Positions 8,709 through 18,224 are shown, numbered from the stretch's first letter. The stretch: DNA of 64,000 nt from CAZUXY01 sp964624235 (GCA_964624235.1 CAZUXY010000002.1:1-64000), one strand, 5' to 3'. Notes: generated from the letters alone by a model not told the origin. Translations and numbers: made by a program.

Positions 8709-9986
8709 TCATGGCTTTATCAGCGTTTCACCGCCTGACCTGAGTTCCCGGTACACATTAATCTTACGGCGTACATAATCAAGCGAATATTCGTTTTCCC
8801 ATTCGGCCCTTCTTGTCAAAAGCACGGAGTATTCCTTTTCCATTTCCCGCCAGTATTTTCGCAACTCCAGCTCGTTTTTCTGCAGACCGAGCATGCTGAC
8901 CATGAAGAGCCTGCCGTACAGCAGCAGGGTAAAGCTGCTACCGACGGGAGAAAACGCGGCGTCTTCACCTTCAAGGCCCGCCCACATCAGACGATCGTCC
9001 CTGTAGTAATATATCCCGAGAATCTGGTCTTTCAGAAATGTAACGATTCCCGCCTCGCGCGACAGGTTGATGTTGGTATTATATGAACGTGGAAGCAGAA
9101 TTTTAACTGTTCCCCTGGCCGTATCGATCAGGTTGACCGAAAAATATCCAGGGAAACCGCCGCGATATACCAGTGCGTTCCCATCCAGCCAGAAGACCTC
9201 GGCGCTAGAGGTGATGCCGCGCAGTGGAATGCCTGCTTTTTTTCCGATTATCTCGGCCCGGTAGGAACCGCCGCCGCCGTTCAGCAACAGGAGTGACTTC
9301 TCATCGGCGGAAAGAAACCCGATGGTTGTCGAACCGGCACCGGTTTTACCGTTATACCTGCTCCTGGCCAGAAGGATTCTTTTAATACCTGATGCCGGGA
9401 AAATTTCAACGATCCCAGGGGGTTCTTCAAGGATCAGCGAATAGCCGGAGGGGGATATCGAAAAATCAAGAAATCCTCCTGCGGATTCACGGTTTGTCAT
9501 ATGCCCGTCTTCAAGGCGGCAGATTACGGTATCTCCGCGGGGGATTTCCCCGCCCCTTGAAATGAAACGCTTGATCGTAATGAAGTTTCCCCTGCCGCTG
9601 AGCCTGGCCGTGGTTATGACACCGGGTATTCTGCAGATCTCATGTTTTTTTCTGGCGGAAACACGATACCGGCAGAGAATGTTTGTTCCCAGCCTGGGAA
9701 CCTCCTGCAGATATACAACCTCTTTTCCCGACGCCCATCCCGCAAAGATTGTATCCCGGTCTATAAACACGGCGTTTATAGACCGGTAAACATCCAGTTT
9801 TTTTTGCATCAGTCGTGTAAAGCTTGCGGAGGTGTTCTTAATGTATATTTCATCCAGATTGATGTCCCGCCCCCGGCTATGCCGGGGGTTGAACATTACG
9901 CAGATTAGAAAGAACAGCAGCGCGGCGGGGATTACACTATTGCTCCTTTTTTTCATCCTCGGTTTTTTTGATGGGAGTCTCTTCAT
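8709..9986 (-). CDS. Exported protein of unknown function, probably beta-propeller-like
   Basis: A 425-residue protein with a basic N-terminus and hydrophobic segment (VIPAALLFFLICVMF, about residues 18-32), so membrane-anchored or exported. The body shows repeated short beta-strand pairs typical of a propeller (VFIDRDTIFAGWASGKEVVYL, ADEKSLLLLNGGGG, DGNALVYRGG), followed by a helical C-terminus (LQKNELELRKYWREMEKEY). No family is recognised. The start could be ATG 9986 or 9956; both lie inside the end of the LysM lipoprotein gene, so the two are translationally linked. Confidence 0.6.
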   Translation of the reverse strand: MKRLPSKKPRMKKRSNSVIPAALLFFLICVMFNPRHSRGRDINLDEIYIKNTSASFTRLMQKKLDVYRSINAVFIDRDTIFAGWASGKEVVYLQEVPRLGTNILCRYRVSARKKHEICRIPGVITTARLSGRGNFITIKRFISRGGEIPRGDTVICRLEDGHMTNRESAGGFLDFSISPSGYSLILEEPPGIVEIFPASGIKRILLARSRYNGKTGAGSTTIGFLSADEKSLLLLNGGGGSYRAEIIGKKAGIPLRGITSSAEVFWLDGNALVYRGGFPGYFSVNLIDTARGTVKILLPRSYNTNINLSREAGIVTFLKDQILGIYYYRDDRLMWAGLEGEDAAFSPVGSSFTLLLYGRLFMVSMLGLQKNELELRKYWREMEKEYSVLLTRRAEWENEYSLDYVRRKINVYRELRSGGETLIKP

Positions 9987-11265
9987 CGGCTTTTTTGCTT
10001 ACCTGCTCCTTCTCTACCCTGTGGGGTACGGGGGGTATCACGAGCTTCTGCCCGGGGAAAATCAGATCGGGATCTTTAATCTTGTCCCTGTTGGCAATAT
10101 AAATCAGCGGCCATTTCCGGGCGTCCTTATAAACCTTCTGGGCTATACGCCACAGGCAATCCCTGTTTGCCGGATTGTATTTAACCGTATATTCCGTTTC
10201 TTTCACCGGCGACGCTTTTTCACCTTCTTGCCCGGTTTCTTTTTTTATTTCCTCGCCTTTCTTCGCAAGCGCCGCCTTGCGTTCTTCCTCAATTCGCTTT
10301 TCTTCGGCAGCCTTTTCGAAGGATATCATTACTGAATTCAGCAGTTTCAGTGCGGCATCGGATTTCTCGATGGAACCGCTGTAGTTCCCGTTGTCGAAGA
10401 GGGTGGAGCTTTCATTCACCATGTTTGCGGCACTGTCGATATCGGTTTTGAATTTATCATGATATTCCGATGCGCCCGCTTTTTTAAGCGCTTCCCTTGC
10501 CGCCGTCAGTTTTTCCTCTGCCTGGGCACGGTATATTTTTTCCTTTGCCGCCTTAAGTGATTTTTCGCAGGCCTCGATTTTAGCCGACGCTTCCTTCAGG
10601 GAATTTTCTGAAAGCAGCGTTCCGGCGGCCTTCAGGGATTCATCAGAACTTTTAAGCTCTTCCAGGGCGAGGGTGTCGCCGCGGTTTTTCCAGAGTGCGT
10701 CCGTTTCAGCTTTCAGGTCTTCGATCTTTTTCATGAGTGCGGGAACGGCGGTCAGTGACTTTTCTCTGGCTGCTTTTCCCTGGCGTATCGCGTCTTGTGA
10801 TTTTTTATAGCTTTCCCAGTAGCTGCCGGCGCTTAGAAGGGTTTCCGATTCCTTTATCGCGGCGTTCGCCGACGTGAATTCCTCGGGTGCGTACTTTTCG
10901 GCATAGAGTTTGTCCGCCTCCGCGTAGATCTGTTTTGCTTCATCGAGGGAATCTTTCGCAAGCAGTGGCAGGGACTTGTCTATGGCCGCCATGGCGGATT
11001 TAAGTGATTTTTCAGCCGCATCCTGGGCTTTCTTGGTATCGTCGTTTTTAATGAATTCATGGCTCTGCATGAGCTGTTCTTTTGCGGTCTTCAGTTCTTC
11101 TGGTGCGTATTTTTCCGCTTTCACCTCAACAGCCCTGCTGATAGTCAGCCTGGCAACCGACATTTCTTTTATGGGTACTTTTAACTCGCATGCCGTAAGC
11201 ATCGTTACCAGCACTATCGGAATAACGGCAAAGATTATGCTTTTTTCTGGAATTCTGAATTTCAT
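9937..11265 (-). CDS. Coiled-coil LysM lipoprotein (DUF4398-like)
   Basis: A 442-residue predicted lipoprotein: lipobox ending LTAC (Cys26), then about 320 residues of Ala/Lys/Glu-rich helix, then a LysM peptidoglycan-binding domain at about 355-412 (CLWRIAQKVYKDARKWPLIYIAN...DLIFPGQKLVIP) and a highly charged tail. The helical part contains repeats: KYAPEE occurs at 52-57 and 124-129 in a similar setting, and a third related unit follows near residue 280. Tethering the outer membrane or inner-membrane lipid to peptidoglycan is the likely role. Similar architectures are common in spirochaetes. Confidence 0.75.
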   Translation of the reverse strand: MKFRIPEKSIIFAVIPIVLVTMLTACELKVPIKEMSVARLTISRAVEVKAEKYAPEELKTAKEQLMQSHEFIKNDDTKKAQDAAEKSLKSAMAAIDKSLPLLAKDSLDEAKQIYAEADKLYAEKYAPEEFTSANAAIKESETLLSAGSYWESYKKSQDAIRQGKAAREKSLTAVPALMKKIEDLKAETDALWKNRGDTLALEELKSSDESLKAAGTLLSENSLKEASAKIEACEKSLKAAKEKIYRAQAEEKLTAAREALKKAGASEYHDKFKTDIDSAANMVNESSTLFDNGNYSGSIEKSDAALKLLNSVMISFEKAAEEKRIEEERKAALAKKGEEIKKETGQEGEKASPVKETEYTVKYNPANRDCLWRIAQKVYKDARKWPLIYIANRDKIKDPDLIFPGQKLVIPPVPHRVEKEQVSKKADEETPIKKTEDEKKEQ

Positions 11266-11796
11266 GACGGCCCCTTTTGCGCATTATGAGGTATTTCTCT
11301 ACGTTAACCGCGTAAGATAAATCTTTCAATAAAAAAATTAACTTACCGTAATGAATGTGCTGTTTTATATATATATTAAATCCAACTGAATCCTACAAAC
11401 TGAACGGATATTGTGGTTTTTTGTAATAGGTCGCGTTGTAAAATTACGGGAGAAACAGTATGGTAGTAATTCAAGATAATACCCTATGTAAAGTATTACA
11501 CATGAATAACAATGCAGGAATTGAAAGGAATGATTTTTGTGTTGCATTCATTTGTCGTGTAGTGCTAATGCAAAGATACAATTATTGTATAAAGCAATTA
11601 ATATTGCATCGCGATATATACATCTATTTCAGCAAGCAATAAAAAATGCAGGGTATTAACATGTGCGTGACCTCAGTGTTCAGCAATTGTGTTTTTTAAA
11701 ATGAATTCTTTACTATAAAAAACGGGCATCATGAGAGTGGCCTGATCATTTTAGGCTTTTCGAGTGGTGCGACGGAAAATTGAGGAGGGATAGGCG
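11266..11796. other. AT-rich intergenic region without a supported gene
   Basis: About 530 bases between the divergently transcribed LysM lipoprotein and bacteriohemerythrin genes, distinctly richer in A and T than its surroundings. Two 60-codon open frames (11365-11547 minus, 11460-11642 plus) have no recognisable sequence, no good ribosome binding site and unusual Ile/Tyr/Cys-rich composition, so they are not called. It presumably carries both divergent promoters. Confidence 0.5.
11687..11716 (+). promoter_or_regulatory. Possible sigma70-type promoter for the bacteriohemerythrin gene
   Basis: TTGTGT (11687-11692) and TACTAT (11711-11716) are separated by 18 bases and lie 80 bases before the start codon. 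Both hexamers are imperfect and the surroundings are AT-rich, so chance occurrence is quite possible. Confidence 0.3.
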
Positions 11797-12219
11797 ATGG
11801 ATTTCATCAGCTGGAATGATACACTTGGCGTCGGGGTAAAGATTTTTGATGATGAGCATAAGCAGCTTGTACAGATGATTAACGACTTGAATCATGCCCT
11901 TGTCATACGCAGTACCCAGAAAACCATGGGGAATATTCTGACCAGGCTTCTAAAATACACCGCCATACACTTCAGTCATGAAGAGGAATATATGCGGTTG
12001 TATGATTATCCCGGTTATCCCACCCATAAAGCCGAACATGATAAACTTACTGCACAGGTCGCCGAATTTGCGGAGAGACTCAAATCCGGGAAAGCATCAT
12101 TCTCTATGGAACTCATGACTTTTCTACGCGACTGGTTGACCACACATATTCTTGGCAGCGACAAGCGCTATAAAGACTTCTTTATTTCAAAAGGGGTTGC
12201 GGATTCCTCTTCAGGCTGA
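11797..12219 (+). CDS. Bacteriohemerythrin
   Basis: A 140-residue single hemerythrin domain that binds O2 at a non-haem di-iron site, used for oxygen sensing, storage or delivery. All seven expected ligands can be placed: His21 (DDEHKQL), His58 and Glu62 (HFSHEEEYM), His77 and His81 (PTHKAEHD), His117 and Asp122 (TTHILGSD). Preceded by a strong ribosome binding site (GAGGAGGG about seven bases before ATG). Transcribed alone, with a terminator behind it. A soluble protein without a sensory partner. Confidence 0.92.
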   Translation: MDFISWNDTLGVGVKIFDDEHKQLVQMINDLNHALVIRSTQKTMGNILTRLLKYTAIHFSHEEEYMRLYDYPGYPTHKAEHDKLTAQVAEFAERLKSGKASFSMELMTFLRDWLTTHILGSDKRYKDFFISKGVADSSSG

Positions 12220-12254
12220 CCTTTAAAATGAAGTGATTCGGCCGCGGGAAAGAC

Positions 12255-12319
12255 AAGCCCCGATAAGCACACAAATGTACTTTTTCAACTTGATGGCAGA
12301 CTCTGCGGGGCTTTTTTTT
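12255..12319 (+). terminator. Rho-independent terminator after bacteriohemerythrin
   Basis: AAGCCCCG (12255-12262) pairs with CGGGGCTT (12306-12313), and the U-run covers 12312-12319. The 43-base loop is unusually long but the closing stem is GC-rich and sits directly against the T-run, 35 bases past the stop codon. Confidence 0.6.
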
Positions 12320-12647
12320 CCACATATCACTTTATTAATTGCCTGAATGCTCATTATTTTCGACCATTGGTTAAGTTAAAATGGTCGACTTTCTCAAAGG
12401 TGGATCAGTTTCATATTACACATTTGGGATTATCATTGAAAATAATTATCTAACTTTATCTGCGGCGGATATCACTGTTTTGCTGATTTGGCGTATTCAA
12501 CTGGACCAGTTGTAAACGGTCAAATCTTGTGCTGGAGAAGTCTGGTTAGCCGCCGGTCAATTCATTGACAGATATCGCCCCGCATGAAAACTGAACCAGT
12601 CCCCTTGTCTTTATCGTGTACACCATTGGACTACAGGGAGAAAAGAC
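12320..12647. other. Intergenic region upstream of the acyl-CoA synthetase
   Basis: About 330 bases without a supported gene. It contains an 8-bp inverted repeat, CGACCATT (12361-12368) and AATGGTCG (12380-12387), 11 bases apart, which could be a regulator site. No convincing promoter pair was found. Confidence 0.4.
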
Positions 12648-14480
12648 ATGATGACCTATACCAAAAAGAAAATTAATGAACTGGACGGGTATTACCGGCA
12701 CCCGCGCAACCTGGTAGACCTTTTCGAAGATTCGGTGAAATTGTGGGGTGATCGTCCGGCTATCGGGACGAAAAACCCGAATACCCGTCGGTATGAATGG
12801 ACTACCTACAGGGAAATATTTAAAAGAATAACAGATCTGAGGGGTGGACTGAAACGGAAAGGGTTTAAAAAAGGCGACGCCGTGGGTGTAATAATCTCTA
12901 ATTCAGTGGAATGGTTTATAATCGAGAATGCCGTCCATGGTCTGGGTGGGCGGTTCGTGGCCATGTACGAGAAGGAGTTGTTCAAGACCTGGGAATATAT
13001 AGTCAGGGACAGTAAGATAAAATACCTTTTCGTCCGCAACAGGGCACTTTACGACCAGACGAAAATACTGAAAAAGATTAAAACATTGAAAGAAATAGTG
13101 ATTATACACGGTTCGGGAAACGGAACCATGGCCGAGCTCGAGGATGCAGGTAAAAAATTCCCTGCGGCCCCGTATCGGCCCCACTGGAGCGAGGTGGCAA
13201 ATATCATCTATACATCCGGCACAACGGGGGACCCCAAGGGGGTGGTGCTTTCTCACGGTAATCTTACGGCGTGTTCCCAGTCAGGTTACCGCATCTATCC
13301 CGACCTTAACGAGGAATCGGTTTCCCTGGCAATCCTCCCCTGGGCCCATTCCTACGGGCTCAGCGCGGAGCTTCACAATTTTCTCCAGTTCGGAGGCGCC
13401 ATAGGTCTCATGGAGGCGGTGGAAACCCTGGCTGTAGACTTCCAGCTGGTGCGTCCTACCTACCTCATTGCCGTGCCCAGGGTATTCAACAGGATTTATG
13501 ACGGCATAATGAGCTCGGTAAACGAGGCGGGTGGGATTAAAAAGTTTCTCTTCAATGCGGCCTGCAACGAGGCGGTCAAATGCAGGAGCAGAACCGCACC
13601 CACGATAAAAATGAAAGTGCTCGATAGACTGGTCTTTTCGAAGATACGCGAACGTTTCGGAGGACGTATACGGGGAGTCATGACCGCCAGCGCCGTAATG
13701 AACCCCGGGATCGCCATGTTCTTTAAAGATATAGGCATCCCCACCTATGATTGTTACGGTCTTACCGAGACCTCACCGGCAATCACCATGAATTCTCCCC
13801 TCAAGGGCAACAGGTACGGCTCCGTGGGACGGTGCGTTGAAAACATGCACGTGAAGATCGATCGCGGTATGATGTCCGGAGGGGGCAACGACGGAGAGAT
13901 CATCGCCTATGGCGCCCATGTCATGATGGGGTATCTCAATAAACCGAAAGAAACGGCGAAGGCCTTCGTGAAGGACACCTGGAACGGATTCCGGGGAATC
14001 CGCACGGGCGACCAGGGGTATATCGATGAAGACGGTTATCTCTTTGTTACCGGTCGTTTCAAGGACGAGTATAAGCTCTCCAATGGTAAATACATTCATC
14101 CTGAGTCCATCGAAACGGAAATGAAGCTTCTGCGCTATGTCGCCAATGCCATGGTGTACGGCGATGGAAAGGAATACAATGTCGCGATAGTAGTACCTGA
14201 TTTCGAGGTGATCCGGAAGAATCCGGTAACAGCCAGATGGTCGGCGGGAGGACCGCGTAAAATGATTTACAAGCCCGAGCTTACGGCCTTTCTGCGCAAT
14301 GAAATCAGTAAACATCTGAAAAAATCATTTGCAGCGTATGAATTGCCGAAAAAGTATGTTTTTATACAGGATGATTTCACCCTCGAAAACGGCATGCTCA
14401 CCCAGACCATGAAGATTAAACGGCGGGAGGTCATGCGGGTATACGGGGACAGGCTTTTCGCGCTTTACGACGAGGAATAG
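12648..14480 (+). CDS. Long-chain acyl-CoA synthetase (AMP-binding, FAA1/FadD15-like)
   Basis: A 610-residue adenylate-forming ligase that activates fatty acids to acyl-CoA through an acyl-AMP. Motifs: the P-loop IIYTSGTTGDPKG near residue 186, LPWAHSYGLSAELHNF, the acyl-adenylate motif YDCYGLTETSPAIT, GDQGYIDEDGYLFVTGRFKDEYKLSNGKYIHPE, and a late catalytic-Lys region (NGMLTQTMKIKRRE). The C-terminal organisation matches long-chain enzymes. GGGAGAA precedes the tandem ATGATG start by about six bases. Monocistronic, convergent with the FliG-like gene. Confidence 0.88.
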   Translation: MMTYTKKKINELDGYYRHPRNLVDLFEDSVKLWGDRPAIGTKNPNTRRYEWTTYREIFKRITDLRGGLKRKGFKKGDAVGVIISNSVEWFIIENAVHGLGGRFVAMYEKELFKTWEYIVRDSKIKYLFVRNRALYDQTKILKKIKTLKEIVIIHGSGNGTMAELEDAGKKFPAAPYRPHWSEVANIIYTSGTTGDPKGVVLSHGNLTACSQSGYRIYPDLNEESVSLAILPWAHSYGLSAELHNFLQFGGAIGLMEAVETLAVDFQLVRPTYLIAVPRVFNRIYDGIMSSVNEAGGIKKFLFNAACNEAVKCRSRTAPTIKMKVLDRLVFSKIRERFGGRIRGVMTASAVMNPGIAMFFKDIGIPTYDCYGLTETSPAITMNSPLKGNRYGSVGRCVENMHVKIDRGMMSGGGNDGEIIAYGAHVMMGYLNKPKETAKAFVKDTWNGFRGIRTGDQGYIDEDGYLFVTGRFKDEYKLSNGKYIHPESIETEMKLLRYVANAMVYGDGKEYNVAIVVPDFEVIRKNPVTARWSAGGPRKMIYKPELTAFLRNEISKHLKKSFAAYELPKKYVFIQDDFTLENGMLTQTMKIKRREVMRVYGDRLFALYDEE

Positions 14481-14637
14481 ACCTTCCCGACAGAAGGATA
14501 GACGACCGGAATAGATATAACGGTATCGTGAGGAAGGTGGAAACCGGTAATATGCAACTTCATGGCCGGTTGACGGCTGGTATGTAGTCCGTAAATGACG
14601 GTGTTTTATACAAACGGCAAGATGCGCGTCTGATGGG

Positions 14638-15450
14638 TCATTCGGCGAAATGACGCTGTGCGTATTCCTCGAATTCAGCCGCCGGATCACACAGCCCCTG
14701 TTGAGCAAGAAACTCAGCCCGTAAAACGATCCTTTCCTGCGCATCCTCGATCAGACGCATTTCCACCGCTCCGGACCACTCGAGCATCTCACGGAGCGCC
14801 TGTGCCTTTTCTTTCGCCAATACGCCGTAGATTTTTTGGACGAATGTTTCAGAGACCGCCCTCATCGCCGAAGCCAGATCGTCCGGTGCGGCGCATTCCA
14901 GGATTTTGCCGAGGGTTTCATCCGTACAGTACTGCAGGTCGTCAAACAGGTAGACATGCATTTTAATCTGAAATGCGCTGCGGGGTTCCTGATCCGTAAG
15001 CTCCAGCAGGATTCTACGCCTTATACTATAGTGCAGCTTCTTTAGAATCTCACAGAGGAGCGCCGTTCCGGAACCGGAGGGGAACCCGGGGTTCCGGTCA
15101 TGCAGGGGGTCCAGCACAAGAGAAGGTTCCAGTTGCCTTGCAAGACCCGTGAGGATCTCAGGGACCGCGGAATGGGCCGAAGCGGTGATCTCCAGACGAG
15201 CGATACGAAAAGCGACATCGAACTGGAGGGCATAGTCAAGTTTTGCCAGCAGCAGGGCCGCGGTTTCCGGCTTCAGTGCTGCAAGAAATAGGGCCACGGT
15301 CTGTGGATGCTCCCGATACAATGGCTCAAGGTCGCGTGCGGGAGGGGGCTTATTGGTTTCCCGACCGGTTTCGGTTGTGTTCTTTTTCTTACCTGCATGG
15401 TGATCGATCTGGGCATCGATTTCTTCACTGCTCCGGATTTCATCGCTCAC
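14638..15450 (-). CDS. FliG-like flagellar motor switch paralogue, N-domain missing
   Basis: A 270-residue protein resembling FliG middle and C-terminal domains. The middle domain shows the EHPQ motif (47-50) in EHPQTVALFLAALKPE and FRIARLE; the C-domain shows FDDLQYCTDETLGKILE, LASAMRAVSETFVQKIYGVL and MRLIEDAQERIVL. The first 40 residues are polar and not FliG N-domain, which anchors to FliF. Some positions that carry torque-generating charges in FliG appear changed (AMRAV for ALKGA, ALREML for ILRDDL). No flagellar genes are adjacent. Could be an extra rotor component or a repurposed paralogue. Confidence 0.7.
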   Translation of the reverse strand: MSDEIRSSEEIDAQIDHHAGKKKNTTETGRETNKPPPARDLEPLYREHPQTVALFLAALKPETAALLLAKLDYALQFDVAFRIARLEITASAHSAVPEILTGLARQLEPSLVLDPLHDRNPGFPSGSGTALLCEILKKLHYSIRRRILLELTDQEPRSAFQIKMHVYLFDDLQYCTDETLGKILECAAPDDLASAMRAVSETFVQKIYGVLAKEKAQALREMLEWSGAVEMRLIEDAQERIVLRAEFLAQQGLCDPAAEFEEYAQRHFAE

Positions 15451-15711
15451 GAAACGCGCCTCCGTTATAACCGTTGAGGGTTTATTACCATAATTCTCTC
15501 CCTGTCATTCGGGTGATGCTGATTATTCATTATAACCGGTATATCGGAGAACGCAGGTAATCGGTCAATATAATTAACCGTGGTATTTCAACCAGGGGAA
15601 TGTAAACCTGTTTCATGGAATACAAAGAGCGTACTTGCGTTCGAATGTCTACAGGTGTATAATGATATATGCATGTTTCGTCAAATACGACATTAAGGCA
15701 AGGCTGAATAC

Positions 15712-16074
15712 ATGGAATTGATTAGATGCTACAACGCCGCGGACGGTGAATGGAACGTTCTGCGTCGAGAACTTACCGCTGGTATTACCGCTATGGCGCT
15801 GGTCCCCCGTGACCTGACCGATATACATATCGCGCTTACCAGGGTCATGCCGGGAGGTGAATTCAAATCCCACAAGGACGGTTACCATCATGTCATGTAT
15901 TGTATCGGAGGTGAAGGAAGAGTCATGGCGGGCGGCAGGGAGTTTGCGTTCACCCCCGGTACGGTGATTGAAATACCTGCCGGTTGCCTTCATGGATACA
16001 GTAACCCGGGCTCGGATATTATGCTGATGTTGATATTGAACCTGCCGGCTACTCCCCGGGAAGAGGCCCGGTAA
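15712..16074 (+). CDS. Small cupin-domain protein
   Basis: A 120-residue single cupin barrel. Motif 1 is visible as GGEFKSHKDGYHHVMYCIGGEGRVMAGG and motif 2 as PGTVIEIPAGCLHGYSN; the His residues of HKDGYHH and the final CLHG could bind a metal. Such small cupins act as sugar isomerases, dioxygenase-like enzymes or small-molecule sensors; function is not readable. Transcribed alone, convergent with the AraC gene and about 260 bases after the FliG-like gene start. Confidence 0.8.
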   Translation: MELIRCYNAADGEWNVLRRELTAGITAMALVPRDLTDIHIALTRVMPGGEFKSHKDGYHHVMYCIGGEGRVMAGGREFAFTPGTVIEIPAGCLHGYSNPGSDIMLMLILNLPATPREEAR

Positions 16075-16244
16075 ACAAGCCGGTCGCGTACGGGATTTTT
16101 AACCTCTCCCGGATGCAGGTGCAGGATGGCGGCCGGTCTGCCTGTGGCTTATTATAACAACATCAATTGCCCGGAAAGTCCTCATCAATGTGTATGGCAT
16201 GGTCGGGATCGCAAGTATATCTCCTTAAAAGCCAGATGGTTATT

Positions 16245-17090
16245 CTATCGTTGAATGCCCTGTTTCCGAAACTCTCCCGGGGATATGCCGTAGTACTTTC
16301 TGAAATCACAGAAAAAAGATGAAAGGGATTCATAGCCGCAATCGTATGCGATATCGATGATTCTATCGGTTCCCGTACGGAGGGAGATGGATGCCATCAC
16401 CATGCGGTACAGACGGATATAATGAAATATGCTCATTCGCATATCCTGCCTGAAAAGGCGGGAGACATGCCTGCTCGACAGGGGGATAAGCGACCGCAAC
16501 TGCGACAGCCTGATCTGATTACCGTAATGGTCACGGACAAAGGTGGTAATGATTTTGCAGAAGCCGGTACCGGCTTCGGGGAGTAGAATCTGAAATGTAC
16601 CCCGGGTAATGTCCTCACGGACTGTTCTGGTGAACAGCTTCAGACAGTCGCCGTTAAAGCCTTCCTTTAGGTTCTGCAACGAAACCTGGCAGAGACGGTT
16701 CATGAGGGTGAAGGAAAGATCGCTTAAGGTAAAAATACACAAATCCTCAGGCGCGTTGCGATAACTCCTTTTTTGAATATACACCGACTGATAACTTACC
16801 GGCCCCCCTATCACGGTGGAGCGATGGGCATGGCCGGCGGGAATAAAGGCGGCCATGTTTCTGTAGAGAGGGCGGGTGCCTTCCGGGTCCACCAGAAGGG
16901 ACACTCCGTTGAAGATCGTCAGTATCTGGTGTACCTCATGGTAATGCAGTTCTTCGGTGGAATAATCTTCCAGTTCACCTCTCAGCGAGAACGCGGGAAC
17001 CCTGCCGCACTCTGTGCCCGGATTAAGGTAAATTGAAACGGGTTTCGATCCTGGGGATCTTCCTGTTTTACTTTTTCCTTTAATGTCCAT
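16245..17090 (-). CDS. AraC-family transcriptional regulator
   Basis: A 281-residue regulator. The N-terminal half is a cupin-like ligand domain (LHYHEVHQILTIFNGVSLLVDP...AAFIPAGHAHRS). The C-terminal third has two helix-turn-helix motifs of the AraC type (IRLSQLRSLIPLSSRHVSRLFRQDM and IIDIAYDCGYESLSSFFCDFRKYYGISPGEFRK). It is divergent from the tandem carboxymuconolactone-decarboxylase gene across about 100 bases, so it likely controls that gene and perhaps the flavoprotein behind it. Ligand unknown. Confidence 0.9.
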   Translation of the reverse strand: MDIKGKSKTGRSPGSKPVSIYLNPGTECGRVPAFSLRGELEDYSTEELHYHEVHQILTIFNGVSLLVDPEGTRPLYRNMAAFIPAGHAHRSTVIGGPVSYQSVYIQKRSYRNAPEDLCIFTLSDLSFTLMNRLCQVSLQNLKEGFNGDCLKLFTRTVREDITRGTFQILLPEAGTGFCKIITTFVRDHYGNQIRLSQLRSLIPLSSRHVSRLFRQDMRMSIFHYIRLYRMVMASISLRTGTDRIIDIAYDCGYESLSSFFCDFRKYYGISPGEFRKQGIQR

Positions 17091-17192
17091 TATTCATAAT
17101 AATTAGTCATTTATATGAAAGATTGTCAAACAGTAATATTAGTATATTCCCGTCTGAGTTGGCCTTTAATCAAAAACTGGAGAAGAACAGTC

Positions 17193-18125
17193 ATGAAAAC
17201 CGCGATGAAAATGCTTTGCATGGTGGTATTAATCCCCGGTTGTCTTCTGCTGATACCGGGGAATGAACAGAGAGGAGAGATTAATGCGATGGAAAGGTCG
17301 GAAAGATATCTTCGGGGTCTTGAACAGCTGAAACAGATAGACGGGGAAGCGGGTGAACATGTACTGGATGCACTGAATTCCGTATCGCCAGACCTGGCAA
17401 GGTATATTCTGGAATACTCTTTCGGCGATGTCTATTCCCGTAAAGGGCTTGATCTGAAATCCAGAGAGATCGCCGTGGTTGCGGCGCTGACCGCAATGGG
17501 TAACGCCAGGCCCCAGCTGAAAGTACACCTGAACGGCGCACTTAATGTGGGCTGCACCGTCAATGAGGTAAAGGAAGTAATTCTGCAGATGGCCGGGTAC
17601 TCGGGGTTCCCCAGTTGCATAAACGCGATGACCGCATTGAAAGAGGTAATGGATGAACGGCTGAAGCAGGGTAAGAAGGATCCGACAGGCCGCGAATACC
17701 GTCATACGGGACGGAAAGAGGACCGGTATGCTGTCGGTGCGCGGCAACTCTCCAGCCTGGACAGCACACAGGTGCGCCGGCTTGAGAAAACATTCAATGA
17801 TTTTTCCCCGGATCTGGTGAAGTATATAATAGAGTTCGGTTACGCCGACCTTTATGCCCGCGATAACCTCGATAAAAGGTATCGTCAAATAGCTACGATA
17901 GCCGCGCTTACCGCTATGGGCACGGCAACTGAACAGCTGAGATTTCATATCAATGCCGGCCTCAACATAGGCTTGACCCCCGTTGAGATCAAGGAGATCA
18001 TGCTGCTGATGACCGTGTACGCGGGTTTTCCGTCGGCCATAAACGGCACACTGGTTTTAAAGGAAATCGTGAAAGAAAGGGAAAAGGTTAAACCCGGCAC
18101 CTCAGGGTTACGCAAAAAACGGTGA
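17193..18125 (+). CDS. Exported protein with two carboxymuconolactone decarboxylase (AhpD-fold) domains
   Basis: A 310-residue protein with an N-terminal hydrophobic signal segment (MLCMVVLIPGCLLLI) and two CMD domains: about 60-150 (REIAVVAALTAMGNARPQLKVHLNGALNVGCT) and about 190-295 (RQIATIAALTAMGTATEQLRFHINAGLNIGLT). The domains are clear duplicates. Neither has the CxxC of AhpD; domain 1 keeps one Cys. ATG 17193 is preferred to ATG 17115 because it follows GGAGA at good spacing and begins the signal. The substrate is unknown. Divergent from the AraC gene and 99 bases before the flavoprotein gene. Confidence 0.8.
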   Translation: MKTAMKMLCMVVLIPGCLLLIPGNEQRGEINAMERSERYLRGLEQLKQIDGEAGEHVLDALNSVSPDLARYILEYSFGDVYSRKGLDLKSREIAVVAALTAMGNARPQLKVHLNGALNVGCTVNEVKEVILQMAGYSGFPSCINAMTALKEVMDERLKQGKKDPTGREYRHTGRKEDRYAVGARQLSSLDSTQVRRLEKTFNDFSPDLVKYIIEFGYADLYARDNLDKRYRQIATIAALTAMGTATEQLRFHINAGLNIGLTPVEIKEIMLLMTVYAGFPSAINGTLVLKEIVKEREKVKPGTSGLRKKR

Positions 18126-18224
18126 GGGTGTAGCGCGTTTTGTTTTTCTCATTAATAATTTGACAAGCCGGAAGGGGTAAAGAAGATACCCGAGTACCTT
18201 GTACGGGAAATGCAAGCTGCCGTT

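Noticed and set aside
11365..11642. Two 60-codon frames in the AT-rich gap
   Set aside because: No ribosome binding sites or recognisable sequence; AT-rich DNA produces such frames by chance.
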